15,000 nt of DNA from Hirudo medicinalis (GCA_011800805.1 MPNW01000007.1:219051-234050), one strand, 5' to 3'. Positions 9,301-14,834 are shown, counted from the first letter of the stretch. Program-made: numbers and translations. Notes: a model not told the origin generated them from the sequence alone.

Positions 9301-9869
9301 ACGACTGGGATTTGGTTACAGACCCGAGGCAGGTCTTCACAGTGGAAATGGTCAGCACAGGGTGGATGAAGTTGGTACTTTCAAGATAATTTAAATAAAT
9401 CAGGCCTTTGTGAGGATTTTGAAGCAAACAACTCGCCTATTTAATGACACCAAATAATGAACTACTTAACTAACACAGAGTCAAGTATTACAACAAGGCC
9501 AACAGGACGATTGGTGGAAGATTACAAAGAATTTTCCACCCACTCTTGGTGGAGGATGGAACTCCATGCTTCCTCAGCAGCAATGTTCTAGGAGTGAGTA
9601 TTTCCTCGTGACACGTTCAAATGACAACTGTCGAACTTAATGACAAATCAAGTGAAATTACTGCATCAACCAATAGTTATTTTAATTTGTTCAGATGTTT
9701 CGAGATATGCGATTATGATCAACAAGTTTTTCATGACATAAAAATACTTAAAACATTTAATCAGACTAAATGCCAACAAAATAATGTTCTATTGCAGTAT
9801 TGCAAGATGGAGACATTGACAGACAGCAATGGTGTGACATTTCCACATTCAAAATGCATTCAGCTGTAA
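2192..9869 (+). CDS. ADAM/reprolysin-like metalloprotease with tandem disintegrin and cysteine-rich modules (multi-exon, 5' end missing)
   Basis: This is a zinc metalloprotease of the adamalysin (M12B) family. Proposed exons: 2192-2248, 2480-2551, 2762-2943, 3202-3392, 3527-3575, 3684-3795, 4185-4259, 4824-4922, 5136-5219, 5552-5605, 5917-5983, 6162-6225, 6606-6734, 7017-7146, 7621-7680, 8066-8161, 8309-8432, 8833-8965 (uncertain), 9251-9370, 9479-9593, 9798-9869. They join in frame to about 694 residues plus stop. Visible in order: metalloprotease start KYVIDLYVVCD, zinc site HEIGHGLNMLHD, Met-turn CIM, disintegrin start MCGNGNIDAGEECDCG, cysteine-rich core ending DGTKCG, a second disintegrin start LCGNGKLDAGEDCDC, and a second cysteine-rich core with CGILHC and DGTPC. 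The signal peptide and prodomain are not identified and may lie upstream. No EGF, transmembrane or cytoplasmic segment is seen, so secretion is inferred. A stop after the first module (two-gene or alternative-end model) is possible. The family call is secure; the full exon chain is a hand prediction. Confidence 0.8.
2480..2551 (+). CDS. ADAM exon: metalloprotease helix region
   Basis: Phase 0 in and out, 24 codons. It reads YENIGTTKSDRGEFLYDVIYYASR and fits the family's first helix before the Ny.n..Y segment. The acceptor is CATTAG and the donor is GTGAGT at 2552. Confidence 0.75.
2762..2943 (+). CDS. ADAM exon: metalloprotease central strands
   Basis: It begins ILSQLDVKLAVVGMEIWNS, the conserved strand (i.vvLvglEiW) of reprolysins. 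It ends TPYFDDLLFFT, matching the family's HDnAqLlTG segment. The acceptor is GGCAG and the donor is GTGAGA at 2944; it ends in phase 2. A GT at 2849 could be an alternative donor, but reading through it keeps the expected downstream motif. Confidence 0.75.
3067..3144 (+). repeat. 26-bp tandem repeat, three copies
   Basis: Copies begin at 3067, 3093 and 3119 (ATCCAATCAGAATATTCAAT as core). They sit in the intron before the zinc-site exon. The unit has an internal near-dyad (CAGAATATTC / CAATCTGAAT). Confidence 0.85.
3202..3392 (+). CDS. ADAM exon: zinc-binding active site
   Basis: This exon carries the full zinc motif HEIGHGLNMLHD: three histidine ligands, the catalytic glutamate, and the aspartate typical of ADAMs. 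The preceding stretch GMGLTMGNTSSPSN replaces the usual G.a...gmCsp, so a conserved cysteine is missing. The acceptor is ACAG at 3201. The donor GTGTTG at 3393 runs straight into a GAT repeat. Phase 2 in, phase 1 out. Confidence 0.9.
3393..3420 (+). repeat. GAT microsatellite at splice donor
   Basis: Short GATGATGATGAT run directly after the donor of the zinc-site exon. Read through, it would add Asp residues, but the family alignment requires splicing before it. Confidence 0.6.
3527..3575 (+). CDS. ADAM exon: Met-turn
   Basis: It reads DCSCPSGPSNCIMESVG, the family's C.C....CIM Met-turn just after the zinc site. The acceptor is ACAG at 3526 and the donor is GTCAGT at 3576. Phase 1 in, phase 2 out. 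Confidence 0.85.
3684..3795 (+). CDS. ADAM exon: end of metalloprotease domain
   Basis: It contains FSKCSTDRFNSWISTFNKIP, matching the family's FS.CS...f..fl....CL.N.P, but the cysteine before the final Asn-x-Pro region is absent. The acceptor is TTCACAG. The donor at 3796 (GTTTGA) is weak, but it is the only one in phase and avoids the in-frame stop just beyond it. Confidence 0.75.
4018..4183 (+). repeat. 14-bp minisatellite with two unit types, ending at a splice acceptor
   Basis: Eleven full units and one truncated unit. Type A is TGTTATCAATCAAA and type B is TGTTAACAATCAAA. The order from 4018 is A B A A B A B A A B B, then a partial A that turns into the acceptor ACAG of the disintegrin exon. 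The first ten units are two copies of ABAAB, a 70-bp higher-order repeat. Confidence 0.93.
4185..4259 (+). CDS. ADAM exon: start of disintegrin domain 1
   Basis: It reads SSQIWRSDMCGNGNIDAGEE then CDCGP, the classic disintegrin opening (CGNG.vE.GEeCDCG). The acceptor CAG at 4184 is formed by the last, truncated unit of a 14-bp minisatellite. The phase-compatible donor is GTTGGT at 4260. The better-looking GTGACT at 4264 would shift the frame relative to the next exon. Confidence 0.85.
4276..4366 (+). repeat. ATT microsatellite, interrupted
   Basis: ATT units run to about 4310, then mixed ATT/GTT/ATC units. The array starts within 20 bases of the disintegrin 1 donor. Open frames reading poly-Ile or poly-Tyr here are artefacts. 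Confidence 0.9.
4502..4568 (+). repeat. Long pure ATT microsatellite
   Basis: About twenty uninterrupted ATT units followed by GTT, in the intron between 4259 and 4824. The rest of this intron is AT-rich with nothing else recognised. Confidence 0.95.
4824..4922 (+). CDS. ADAM exon: disintegrin 1, cysteine cluster
   Basis: 33 codons in phase 0. It contains ECASQSTNACCRNCKFQAGA then LCVGGPCCTSSCQ, matching the disintegrin pattern CC..C.l..ga.C..g.CC..C. The donor is CAG|GTGAGT at 4923. Confidence 0.88.
5039..5132 (+). repeat. 38-bp AT-rich tandem repeat ending at a splice acceptor
   Basis: The marker AAAAATTCTA recurs at 5044 and 5082, with a variant AATAATTCTA at 5120: period 38, about 2.3 copies. 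The array stops three bases before the acceptor TTAAG|TTC of the exon at 5136. Confidence 0.75.
5136..5219 (+). CDS. ADAM exon: disintegrin-loop half of domain 1
   Basis: 28 codons in phase 0. It contains TSGTKCRSSRSASCDQEDFC and SGSSGD, matching the family's AGt.CR....eCDlpEyC.G.s..C. The position usually occupied by an RGD or ECD loop reads SASCDQ. The acceptor TTAAG is the end of an AT-rich 38-bp repeat. The donor is GTCAGC. Confidence 0.85.
5552..5605 (+). CDS. ADAM exon: disintegrin 1 to cysteine-rich 1 junction
   Basis: 18 codons in phase 0: CEDKQVAEWTDCTDDAGE. The first cysteine completes the disintegrin. The acceptor is a good TTATTTCAG and the donor is GTGAGT at 5606. Confidence 0.8.
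5626..5655 (-). promoter_or_regulatory. Intronic cluster of TGACC-type half-sites
   Basis: TGACCT at 5626-5631 and 5650-5655 and TGACCC at 5636-5641 lie in the intron after the exon ending 5605. The first pair has DR4 spacing on the minus strand. This is a weak regulatory candidate. Confidence 0.25.
5763..5885 (+). repeat. ATT microsatellite with GAC/GAT interruption
   Basis: Long ATT run broken by GACGACGATGATGATG (about 5778-5795), ending about 30 bases before the acceptor of the exon at 5917. Confidence 0.9.
5917..5983 (+). CDS. ADAM exon: cysteine-rich domain 1, start
   Basis: It reads HGYCKEGYCNTLSFQCQTAF plus NS, matching the very conserved ADAM cysteine-rich motif gYCynG.C.tl..QC..lfG. 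The acceptor is ACTTAAG and the donor is GTACAA. It ends in phase 1. Confidence 0.88.
6162..6225 (+). CDS. ADAM exon: cysteine-rich domain 1
   Basis: Phase 1 in, phase 2 out. It reads DYQNSVETCFNSTNLPAG then VHF, which fits the family's aCy..N..G segment. The acceptor is TTCATCAG at 6161. The donor GTTGGA at 6226 is followed at once by an ATT array. Confidence 0.75.
6237..6380 (+). repeat. ATT array followed by AGT array
   Basis: ATT units to about 6350, then AGT/GTA units (6354-6379). It begins about 11 bases after the donor at 6226. Confidence 0.9.
6606..6734 (+). CDS. ADAM exon: cysteine-rich domain 1 with Asn homopolymer
   Basis: It contains SCQVLTC, the counterpart of the family's lCGkLqC, and ends SISSGKQC. 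In between, six consecutive AAC codons (within 6649-6668) encode six asparagines. The acceptor is ATCACAG and the donor is GTGCGT. Phase 2 in and out. Confidence 0.8.
6649..6671 (+). repeat. CAA/AAC repeat inside coding exon
   Basis: GAGCAACAACAACAACAACA: in the coding frame it gives six consecutive AAC (Asn) codons within cysteine-rich domain 1. Confidence 0.85.
7017..7146 (+). CDS. ADAM exon: end of cysteine-rich domain 1
   Basis: It contains WVEVEDGTKCGLSSACFHGK then CLALEE, the conserved v.DGTkCg...vC...kC end of the ADAM cysteine-rich domain. The first base completes the previous codon, and the exon ends in phase 0 at either GTTAAA (7147) or GTGGAT (7162). Both donors keep the frame open into the exon at 7621. 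Confidence 0.85.
7248..7334 (+). other. GC-rich segment: alternative terminal exon or repeat relic
   Basis: A GC-rich stretch begins right after TATATAG. In phase 0, compatible with the exon ending 7146, it reads RPYPMALPGGAGCVSNKTTV then AITATCPD and stops at TGA 7332-7334. It could end a shorter, single-module isoform. Its start (TTTATATAGCGCCC) also recalls dispersed repeats seen in other animal genomes, so it may be non-coding. Confidence 0.3.
7519..7612 (+). repeat. GAT/GAC microsatellite
   Basis: GAT units mixed with GAC just upstream of the second disintegrin exon. It yields a poly-Asp open frame that is not in frame with that exon and is judged intronic. Confidence 0.85.
7621..7680 (+). 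CDS. ADAM exon: start of second disintegrin domain
   Basis: 20 codons, phase 0 in and out: GSLCGNGKLDAGEDCDCSPL. It is a clear paralogue of the exon at 4185 (MCGNGNIDAGEECDCG). The acceptor is CCCAG at 7620 and the donor is GTGAGT at 7681. No metalloprotease exons precede it; the stretch before it is a GAT microsatellite. Confidence 0.85.
7775..8027 (+). repeat. Longest ATT/GTT microsatellite
   Basis: About 250 bases of ATT units with ACT, GTT and ATC variants, ending 38 bases before the acceptor at 8065. The poly-Leu frame across it is an artefact. Confidence 0.92.
8066..8161 (+). CDS. ADAM exon: second disintegrin, cysteine cluster
   Basis: It reads QCPCCNTTSCKFIPVGIPCV then GVCGVCLGVSKE, matching CC..ttCkl..ga.C..g.C. 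The acceptor is ACTCAG. The donor is GTTTCA at 8162, or the stronger-looking GTATGT at 8138 after VCG; both are phase 0. Confidence 0.8.
8309..8432 (+). CDS. ADAM exon: second cysteine-rich domain, start
   Basis: It contains NMKQCSGSFEKLCYEGRCVS then KLKQCQVHYFPW, the same motif as the exon at 5917 (YC.eG.C.tl..QCQ). It joins sequence that in the first module is split over two exons. The acceptor is TTCAAG and the donor is GTGAGT at 8433. It ends in phase 1, exactly as the first-module exon does. Confidence 0.82.
8519..8732 (+). other. Coding-like open stretch of unresolved status
   Basis: This stretch is richer in GC than the flanking introns. It stays open in the frame PLYVDGIITSQRESCTRWRW through VCRPIKSELRLKARC, ending at 8732. 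It lies where the missing part of the second cysteine-rich domain is expected and has three cysteines. The acceptor at 8518 is in the wrong phase for the preceding exon. It could be a decayed exon, an exon using another acceptor, or intron. Confidence 0.3.
8833..8965 (+). CDS. Uncertain ADAM exon in second cysteine-rich domain
   Basis: The acceptor AAAAAG at 8832 has the right phase (1) to follow the exon ending 8432. The frame contains FFNSGGFFIVDSANAVLSEF and YSEGEGDG, and stays open to a TAA at 8997-8999. Donors at 8939 (GTTTTA) or 8966 (GTTTGG) would give the phase 2 needed for the exon at 9251. No cysteine is present, which is odd for this domain. It may instead be an alternative 3' end (stop 8999) or non-coding. 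Confidence 0.35.
9251..9370 (+). CDS. ADAM exon: second cysteine-rich domain, middle
   Basis: It begins QCGILHCSVANPDD, the family's CGkLqC motif. It is followed by an acidic stretch and ends MVSTGWMK. The acceptor is ACTCCAG at 9250 and the donor is GTTGGT at 9371. Phase 2 in and out, as for its counterpart at 6606. Confidence 0.8.
9479..9593 (+). CDS. ADAM exon: second cysteine-rich domain, end
   Basis: It contains RIFHPLLVEDGTPCFLSS then NVLG, matching V.DGT.C at the end of the ADAM cysteine-rich domain and the first-module exon at 7017. The acceptor is ACACAG at 9478; the first base completes a codon. The donor is GGA|GTGAGT at 9594, phase 0. Confidence 0.82.
9798..9869 (+). CDS. ADAM terminal exon with stop codon
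   Basis: 23 codons and TAA. It carries YCKMETLTDSNGV and ends HSKCIQL, giving the last two cysteines (C...C) of the cysteine-rich domain. The acceptor is TATTGCAG at 9797. No EGF repeat, membrane helix or cytoplasmic tail follows. Confidence 0.78.
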   Translation, partial: YCKMETLTDSNGVTFPHSKCIQL

Positions 9870-9942
9870 CTGTTTGTAAAAACACTTTCGCAGTGCTAAC
9901 TCATCCAATGTTGTAAAGGAAGGAATTTATAACTTACGATGC

Positions 9943-9948
9943 AATAAA
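9943..9948 (+). terminator. Polyadenylation signal of the ADAM-like gene
   Basis: AATAAA lies 74 bases after the TAA at 9867-9869, before the convergent gene's stop codon. No canonical AATAAA was noticed for the minus-strand gene in the same gap. Confidence 0.6.
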
Positions 9949-10103
9949 CGTCTTCAAAACAAAACGGAGTCTTCAAAAAATTGAAACCAAACGAAAGAAA
10001 GAAGGAGATGCATCGAAACAAACAATTTACTAACAGAAACATTAAAAAACTTCAGAAACCGAGAAGGTCCTTCACCTTATTTGAGCAATTTTTATGGCAT
10101 ATC

Positions 10104-10287
10104 TTACATGACGTCAGACATTAAAATGGTTGAAGAACTCTTGGAGGAGAGGAGGGTAACGACCTCTTTGAGGTCGCGAACGACTCGATCGACGTCCTCA
10201 GACGATGTTTCTCTCCCCACGCTCAGCCTCACTGAATTCAGGGCCACGTTTTCTGGAACTCCGATCGCCAAAAGAATCGGAGAAGCG
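10104..10287 (-). CDS. SCLY: SCLY terminal exon 11
   Basis: It reads [20 protein letters not shown] then [16 protein letters not shown] and ends SDVM before TAA at 10104-10106. The S.vLL..GV...a...lRlSvGR segment is the conserved C-terminal region. Confidence 0.92.
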
Positions 10288-13085
10288 CTTGAGGGTTTAA
10301 ATTTAAAATCTTATTTCACGATCCAATTTAAATCAACCTGCAAAATGGTCGCCAGTCGAAACAAAATTTTGTAATGCAGGAAATTAAAAAAAATTGAAGC
10401 ACGATGATAATTAGATAAAAATGCTTGAGTGATTGAAAGTGAAGTGAATGTAATCGATCGAGTGATAAAGCATCAGTATGACAGAGGACTGCCTTAATCA
10501 CCTGTTTGATCTGTCTGAATGGCAAGCCGCTCCAACACTGGCCTCGAAAGATTTGACGGCGGTCAGAACCGTATTACCTGTAAACACGAAGATGTTATTG
10601 TTTTTTTCAGACGAATTAATAACTGATCGTAGGGTAAATAAAATCACAAAAACCCAAGCCATGAAGTGCAACAAACAAGCAATATTAGACAACTCAGCAA
10701 GCAATCCATCCCTGTAAATTCATGTAAAACTCATGCAAAAGCTTTAAAACTTTTTCCTCGGATCAAAAAATTAGAAAGTCGAAGTCGAAAGCTTCAACGA
10801 TGTGGCATAATTTCGTCGTCGACACTCAAAAAAATTAAAGTTTGAATTCTCAAAAATGGAGAACAAAACTCCGAACCCTTGAATTCCTGCCCGAGGATGG
10901 AAAAGTTGCAAGTGTTCGGAATCCTCCGACTGCTCTCGAACCTTCCGTTGAAGCGAATCGTTCCTGGAAATGCTTGCTGGGCGTTAAAGAAACAAGAACT
11001 CATGTTGCAAGATAAAAACATCGACATTAATCACTAGTCAATTAATTAATTAATAAAATTATCCTAAAACCTGCAGCTGTTCTTCAAGATAATCTCTGAT
11101 GTTCTCCATGTGGCTCTTGTACTTTGTCAGGTTCAAAGTCACAAGTTCGCAAGCCTTCGAACGGAAGATTTTGAATTGTAAAAATTAATTCTGCAGAATT
11201 GAAAGTAAATCTGCATTAATTCGTGACAATTTTAATCTTGCATCTCACCTTCCCAAGACCTGCTATCATTCCTGTGTTTGGTGTCCTAACAATAGTAATT
11301 GCAATGAAACAAAAACAACGACATGAAATTTAATGGAATTCAATTTAATGACGAATTTCCAAACACTCAACTGACTACTTAAAACGATAACTTAATTAAT
11401 TTAAACAAAATTTAACAAAAATTGTAAATAATTAGATCACCTACCCAGGCCTGATATTCCTCTCCTGTCCTCCGCCATAGAACATGGGCAGCAGGGGAGC
11501 CCCTCTGGCAAACAGGGCTCCGATCCGAGGTCCGTAAAACTGCCCGACGGAACGTCGACGACACGTGAGTGGGTTCGCATTTAACTAAAAAAGCACATCG
11601 GAAGAAAACCTTGTGTCCGACGATGGTAAGGTAGTGCACGTTCAGTAGGTCGACGTCGACCGGTATCTTCCCGACGGCTTGGGCAGCATCCGTGTGCAAG
11701 TATATCGGGGGAAGTTCTCTGGCGGACCTCTCCCGGTTCAGTTCCGACAGTCTGCTCCCGATTTCCGAGATGGGCTGTAAAACGGACGAGTGCGTTAAAA
11801 TTACCCGATGTCCTCCGTGCATTTGTCCGAGCAGAAGAATAGGCTTCCTCGACTCATGCAACAAAATAATTAAATAATGCAAGAATTTCAAATAATTTTG
11901 GGATGCTTTTATGTCGACCTTCCATAAACACACCCCTGATTAATCAGCTTAATAAATATTTATTAAAAAATGCAAAAAATAACTTAAATCCAGGTTTTTA
12001 AAGATTTGTTAGCACTGAAATAACACAACAAGCCAATGTGGTATCAGAACAAATCATTCAAATCAAAGTTTGGAGGAGGCAAAAATCAGCAATTGAACTA
12101 TCGATGCATGCCCGAATTTCTGACATCCTACAAAATGTTGGCAAGATGTTGCTACCTGGATGACTCCTGATTCGTTGTTGGCCAGCATGACTGTCATAAG
12201 ACAGGTGTTTGTTTGAACCATCGAAAACAACTTCTCAACATCGATGCATCCTGATGTGTGACAGGAAGGAACATAAGAAACTTCTGTTGAACAAATTTTT
12301 CAATTTGTTACGAGCGATATAATTTTTTTTTTTCAGTAAACTGAAAAAACTTAACAATTTAATCTATCCCAAATATTATCTTAAAATAATTTTTCATTAG
12401 TCATCCCATAAAAATTAATGCTTTTTGAGCAAAATTGCCTCACTGAAACATTTGGAATGGAAACTGCCAAAACTCAGTTTAATTACAATTTGTAATTCAC
12501 CTTTCAAATCTCGTTCCCATAAAAATGCACCAACCAGCAATGCCTGCTTCCAAGAAATGCTGCAACGTGAGTTTGACGGAGTCGTGTTCCTGATTCGAGG
12601 AAATGACGTGCGGAATGATTGCAAACTGCTCGCCCCTGTCTCGTTCCTTCCAATTTGCACGTGATTTCACCGTGTTGCTTCCAGAGGAAAAATGTCTGAC
12701 AGCAGAATGGAGGATGAGATTGTTGGATTCTGTTCCTCCAGAAGTGAATGTAATTTCTAGAAAATTTTAAGAATGTCAAATACAAAATGAAATGCTTAAA
12801 ATGATTGTTCTTTCAACCTTGTGGATTGCATGAAATCATGTCTGCTACTTGCTTTCTTGACTTTTCAATAATTTGTTTTGCCATTAAACCTTCAAATAAA
12901 TAAAATATTAACTTAACTTATGAAATAATTTTCTTCAAATTAAAATAGAAAATACACAAGTAGAAAGAAACACCATTCTCGTGGCAACTGCTTGGATTGG
13001 CCCAGGCTCTCTCCAAGGCTGAGGAAATCTCTTCGAGCACTTCCTTGGCAAGAGGCGTGGTGGCATTGTAGTCCAGATATATCAT
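10104..13085 (-). CDS. SCLY: Selenocysteine lyase, complete 11-exon gene
   Basis: This is a PLP-dependent lyase that breaks selenocysteine into alanine and selenide so that selenium can be reused; it acts in the cytosol. Exons, in transcription order: 13085-12974, 12889-12818, 12756-12535, 12283-12156, 11774-11610, 11539-11445, 11285-11249, 11154-11071, 10976-10877, 10577-10502, 10287-10104. They total 1275 nt, or 424 residues, close to vertebrate SCLY (about 445), and every splice phase agrees. Visible: [16 protein letters not shown] at the N-terminus, [10 protein letters not shown] (residues 65-74), [15 protein letters not shown] (204-210), TIVGHK with the PLP lysine (about 233), [12 protein letters not shown], and SVGAACHSD with the catalytic cysteine (about 357). 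The ATG has purine at -3, and an in-frame TGA lies 9 bases upstream of it. It converges on the plus-strand ADAM-like gene. Bacterial-type NFS cysteine desulfurases are related, but the local motifs favour SCLY. Confidence 0.93.
10502..10577 (-). CDS. SCLY: SCLY exon 10: catalytic cysteine loop
   Basis: It contains [20 protein letters not shown] then RSN. The cysteine in GAACHSD is the expected selenocysteine-acting residue. The acceptor is TTTACAG and the donor is AACAG|GTGATT, phase 2. Confidence 0.92.
10877..10976 (-). CDS. SCLY: SCLY exon 9
   Basis: It contains [20 protein letters not shown] then [14 protein letters not shown], matching R.PNTcNFSi. The acceptor is GCCCAG and the donor is AAGG|GTTCGG, phase 1. 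Confidence 0.9.
11071..11154 (-). CDS. SCLY: SCLY exon 8
   Basis: 28 codons in phase 0: [20 protein letters not shown] then DYLEEQLQ, the helix y..hm..vRdYLEe.L in this family. The acceptor is TCGAAG and the donor is CAG|GTTTTA. Confidence 0.88.
11249..11285 (-). CDS. SCLY: SCLY exon 7 (37-nt micro-exon)
   Basis: It reads [12 protein letters not shown], matching TeNtpmiaGLGkA. The acceptor is TTGTTAG and the donor is AAG|GTGAGA. It is too short to stand out by length, but both phases fit. Confidence 0.88.
11445..11539 (-). CDS. SCLY: SCLY exon 6
   Basis: It contains [20 protein letters not shown] and [12 protein letters not shown], near-identical to the family segment after the PLP lysine. 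The acceptor is GGGCAG and the donor is GG|GTAGGT, phase 2. Confidence 0.93.
11610..11774 (-). CDS. SCLY: SCLY exon 5: cofactor-binding core
   Basis: It contains [40 protein letters not shown] and HYLTIVGHK. The HTDAAQ motif contacts PLP, and the final lysine is the expected Schiff-base residue, so the exon ends on that codon. The acceptor is TTTACAG and the donor is AAG|GTTTTC. Confidence 0.93.
12156..12283 (-). CDS. SCLY: SCLY exon 4
   Basis: It contains [19 protein letters not shown] and [15 protein letters not shown], the conserved ML.NNE.G loop. The acceptor is CAACAG at 12284 and the donor is CAG|GTAGCA. Confidence 0.9.
12535..12756 (-). CDS. SCLY: SCLY exon 3
   Basis: It contains [20 protein letters not shown] and [14 protein letters not shown] (aligned with SSVEHDSI). 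The donor is GCTG|GTTGGT at 12534, chosen because it keeps phase 1 and family alignment (LEAGIA-EVSYVPS). A later GT at 12500 looks usable but breaks the frame. Confidence 0.87.
12818..12889 (-). CDS. SCLY: SCLY exon 2
   Basis: It reads [20 protein letters not shown] then NPQ, matching the helix before the GGTES motif in this family. The acceptor is TTGAAG and the donor is GTTGAA. Phase 1 in and out. Confidence 0.85.
12974..13085 (-). CDS. SCLY: SCLY exon 1
   Basis: It starts at ATG 13085 and reads [20 protein letters not shown] onward to NPSSCHENG. The Y.DYNATTPL motif is the family N-terminus. The donor is G|GTGTTT at 12973, phase 1. Confidence 0.9.
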
Positions 13086-13432
13086 CTTCTCAACTCAGAA
13101 ACAAGTGCAATTTCTTCTGATTAAGCTATTTGAGAGCACATTGGACGAGTTGAAAATGTGGCTCCGATAAATTAAAATGTCTAAACTGTTAGATTAAATA
13201 GCATTCAATTGTATTCCAAGTTAACATAATGTCCTCCAACTTTCTAAAAATAAAAATACACAACTGCGACAACTTATTTTACTTAGCTAAGTTTAGTTTA
13301 GATTACTTAATTATCGGCATCGACATCCCCTCCCGCCTGACTCCAGCTAGTCTTGAAAAAAACAAAGAAAATTAAAATTTTGTTTTTCAAACTCAGTCTT
13401 CTGAAAGTTGGTTCATCTTATAAATGAAGAGA
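13086..13432. other. Upstream region of SCLY, nothing further recognised
   Basis: This is the expected 5' untranslated and promoter region of SCLY on the minus strand. No clear TATA box was seen. A small GC-richer patch lies at 13317-13352. Confidence 0.4.
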
Positions 13433-13509
13433 GGCATCCTTGCTTAGTGGTTAATTGCTTGCTACATCTTTGTAACCATAAAGGACGACATTGCAATATT
13501 GCATGTCGT
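13433..13509 (+). pseudogene. tRNA-Thr-like relic with terminal palindrome
   Basis: GCTTAGTGGTTAATTGC resembles a tRNA A-box and D arm. It is followed by CTTTGTAACC, which would place a TGT (Thr) anticodon. The T-arm region is replaced by a near-perfect palindrome at 13485-13509 (ACGACATTGCAAT / ATTGCATGTCGT). No intact acceptor stem or B-box is seen. It may be the head of a decayed SINE. Confidence 0.25.
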
Positions 13510-14698
13510 ATGTAAATGTGCTTATTCTTGGATTACTTTACTGTTTCTCAAAGAAATGAAGACTTTTTAAATTATTCCAATTACATGACCAACTTATGCG
13601 ACGAAAGCATTCCTGATGTTTGCTTTTTTATAAACGTTTTCTAGTACTTTTGTACTTTTAGGTGAATAAAAATGGTCGAATCATCTATAAATCATCTTTT
13701 AGACAAAATGGTCTGGGTAAATTGGCGTACGCAATAAAGCTAACGTACCCGTGGATGGAACAAACCTCTAGCTGGAAAAGTCTACATCGTCTACAAGTGA
13801 TCAGTACATTTTTTCCGGTCGACTGGTCGAGGTCCAACCATGAATTTTATATAAATTCCCATATTTTTCACTTTAAATTTAGATAGATTTCACCTTAAAT
13901 TAATTTACGCTTGAGGCAAAAGAAGGGTTTTTTTCAGATGAGTTAATTTTTACAAGAGTTTTTGCAACGGCACTCCACCGTCTGCTGCGTAAAGTACAAT
14001 CGTCTTCGATCGATTACCTATTTATATCACAGGTTCCCGCTCCAAGCAGATGTGTCGCCTGCTCTAGACTGGCAGTCTGGATCGAAATTGCATTCTTCGG
14101 GTTATCGTGGAAACCATAAAAGACTTTTAAAGACATCTTTGACGGGAATAAACTCTAATTTAAACAGCCAACCCGTTTAAGGCAACGATCTCTGACACCA
14201 AAACATCTAATCGGAAATGGTCGCCTGCTAATTCATCGCATTAAACGAAGCCACTGAAAATTGGAACATTTCCACCTTCTCGTTTTATAACTTTTTGGAG
14301 TTTTTGAGTGAAAGTGCTGGAAATATTTTTTGAAACCCCTTCAATGATTTCTAATTTTTAAATATTTCTCCCTCAGTCGCACAAATTAATGTAAAAAAAA
14401 CTAATCGAAAACAGCCTGAAACCCATACAAAAGTCCATAGCAGGACTTTACAAAAGGGAAGTATCAAATGAACCTGCTTAATGTATGCTTGTATTACAAT
14501 GTTTGTATTACAGTATGTTTGTATTATGAGTACATACTGGGATGAAATAAGCTCCCACATCTAAATCCTTATCGCTCTCCTGTTAAGAAACTTCCCACAA
14601 ATCCGAACGAAGTAACATCGACAAAATTAATAATGAAATACTTCTAACTCGAATAAGTGGTAAGTTGTGCTATGTCATCCGGATGAACTGTGGGCCAC
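13510..14698. other. Unassigned region with two short open frames
   Basis: Open frames at 13662-13886 and 13962-14180 on the plus strand (74 and 72 codons) match no family I know and lack clear splice or start context. Base composition is less AT-rich than the introns. Around 14480-14530 there is a loose threefold repeat of TGTTTGTATTACA. It could be intergenic DNA or an old mobile-element remnant. Confidence 0.3.
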
Positions 14699-14834
14699 GT
14701 CGTATCGTCAAATAGGATGTCGTATCGTCAAATGGGATGTCGTATCGTCAAATGGGATGTCGTATCGTCAAATAGGATGTCGTATCGTCAAATAGGATGT
14801 CGTGTCGTCAAATAGGATGTCGTGTTTTCAAAAA
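14699..14834 (+). repeat. 20-bp minisatellite, six copies plus partial
   Basis: Unit GTCGTATCGTCAAATAGGAT, with copies at 14699, 14719, 14739, 14759, 14779 and 14799 and a degenerate seventh from 14819. Copies 2 and 3 carry GGGAT, and copy 6 has GTGTCG. The unit is much richer in GC than the surroundings. Confidence 0.95.

Noticed and set aside
11775..11933. N-terminal extension of the SCLY exon 5 open frame
   Set aside because: It is intron read-through. Family alignment and the TTTACAG acceptor place the exon start at 11774.
12415..12660. Minus-strand 81-codon open frame over SCLY exon 3
   Set aside because: Shadow frame; the SCLY frame in the same interval carries [10 protein letters not shown] and other family motifs.
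10104..13085. Possible NFS/IscS cysteine desulfurase instead of SCLY
   Set aside because: The NATTPL start, [13 protein letters not shown] segment, [11 protein letters not shown] and SVGAACHSD loop match the animal selenocysteine lyase pattern more closely than mitochondrial NFS1.
13662..14180. Two open frames as possible genes
   Set aside because: No motif, homology, splice context or start context that I can support; left as unassigned sequence.
14699..14834. CRISPR-like array
   Set aside because: The 20-bp units are contiguous with no spacers; it is a plain minisatellite.
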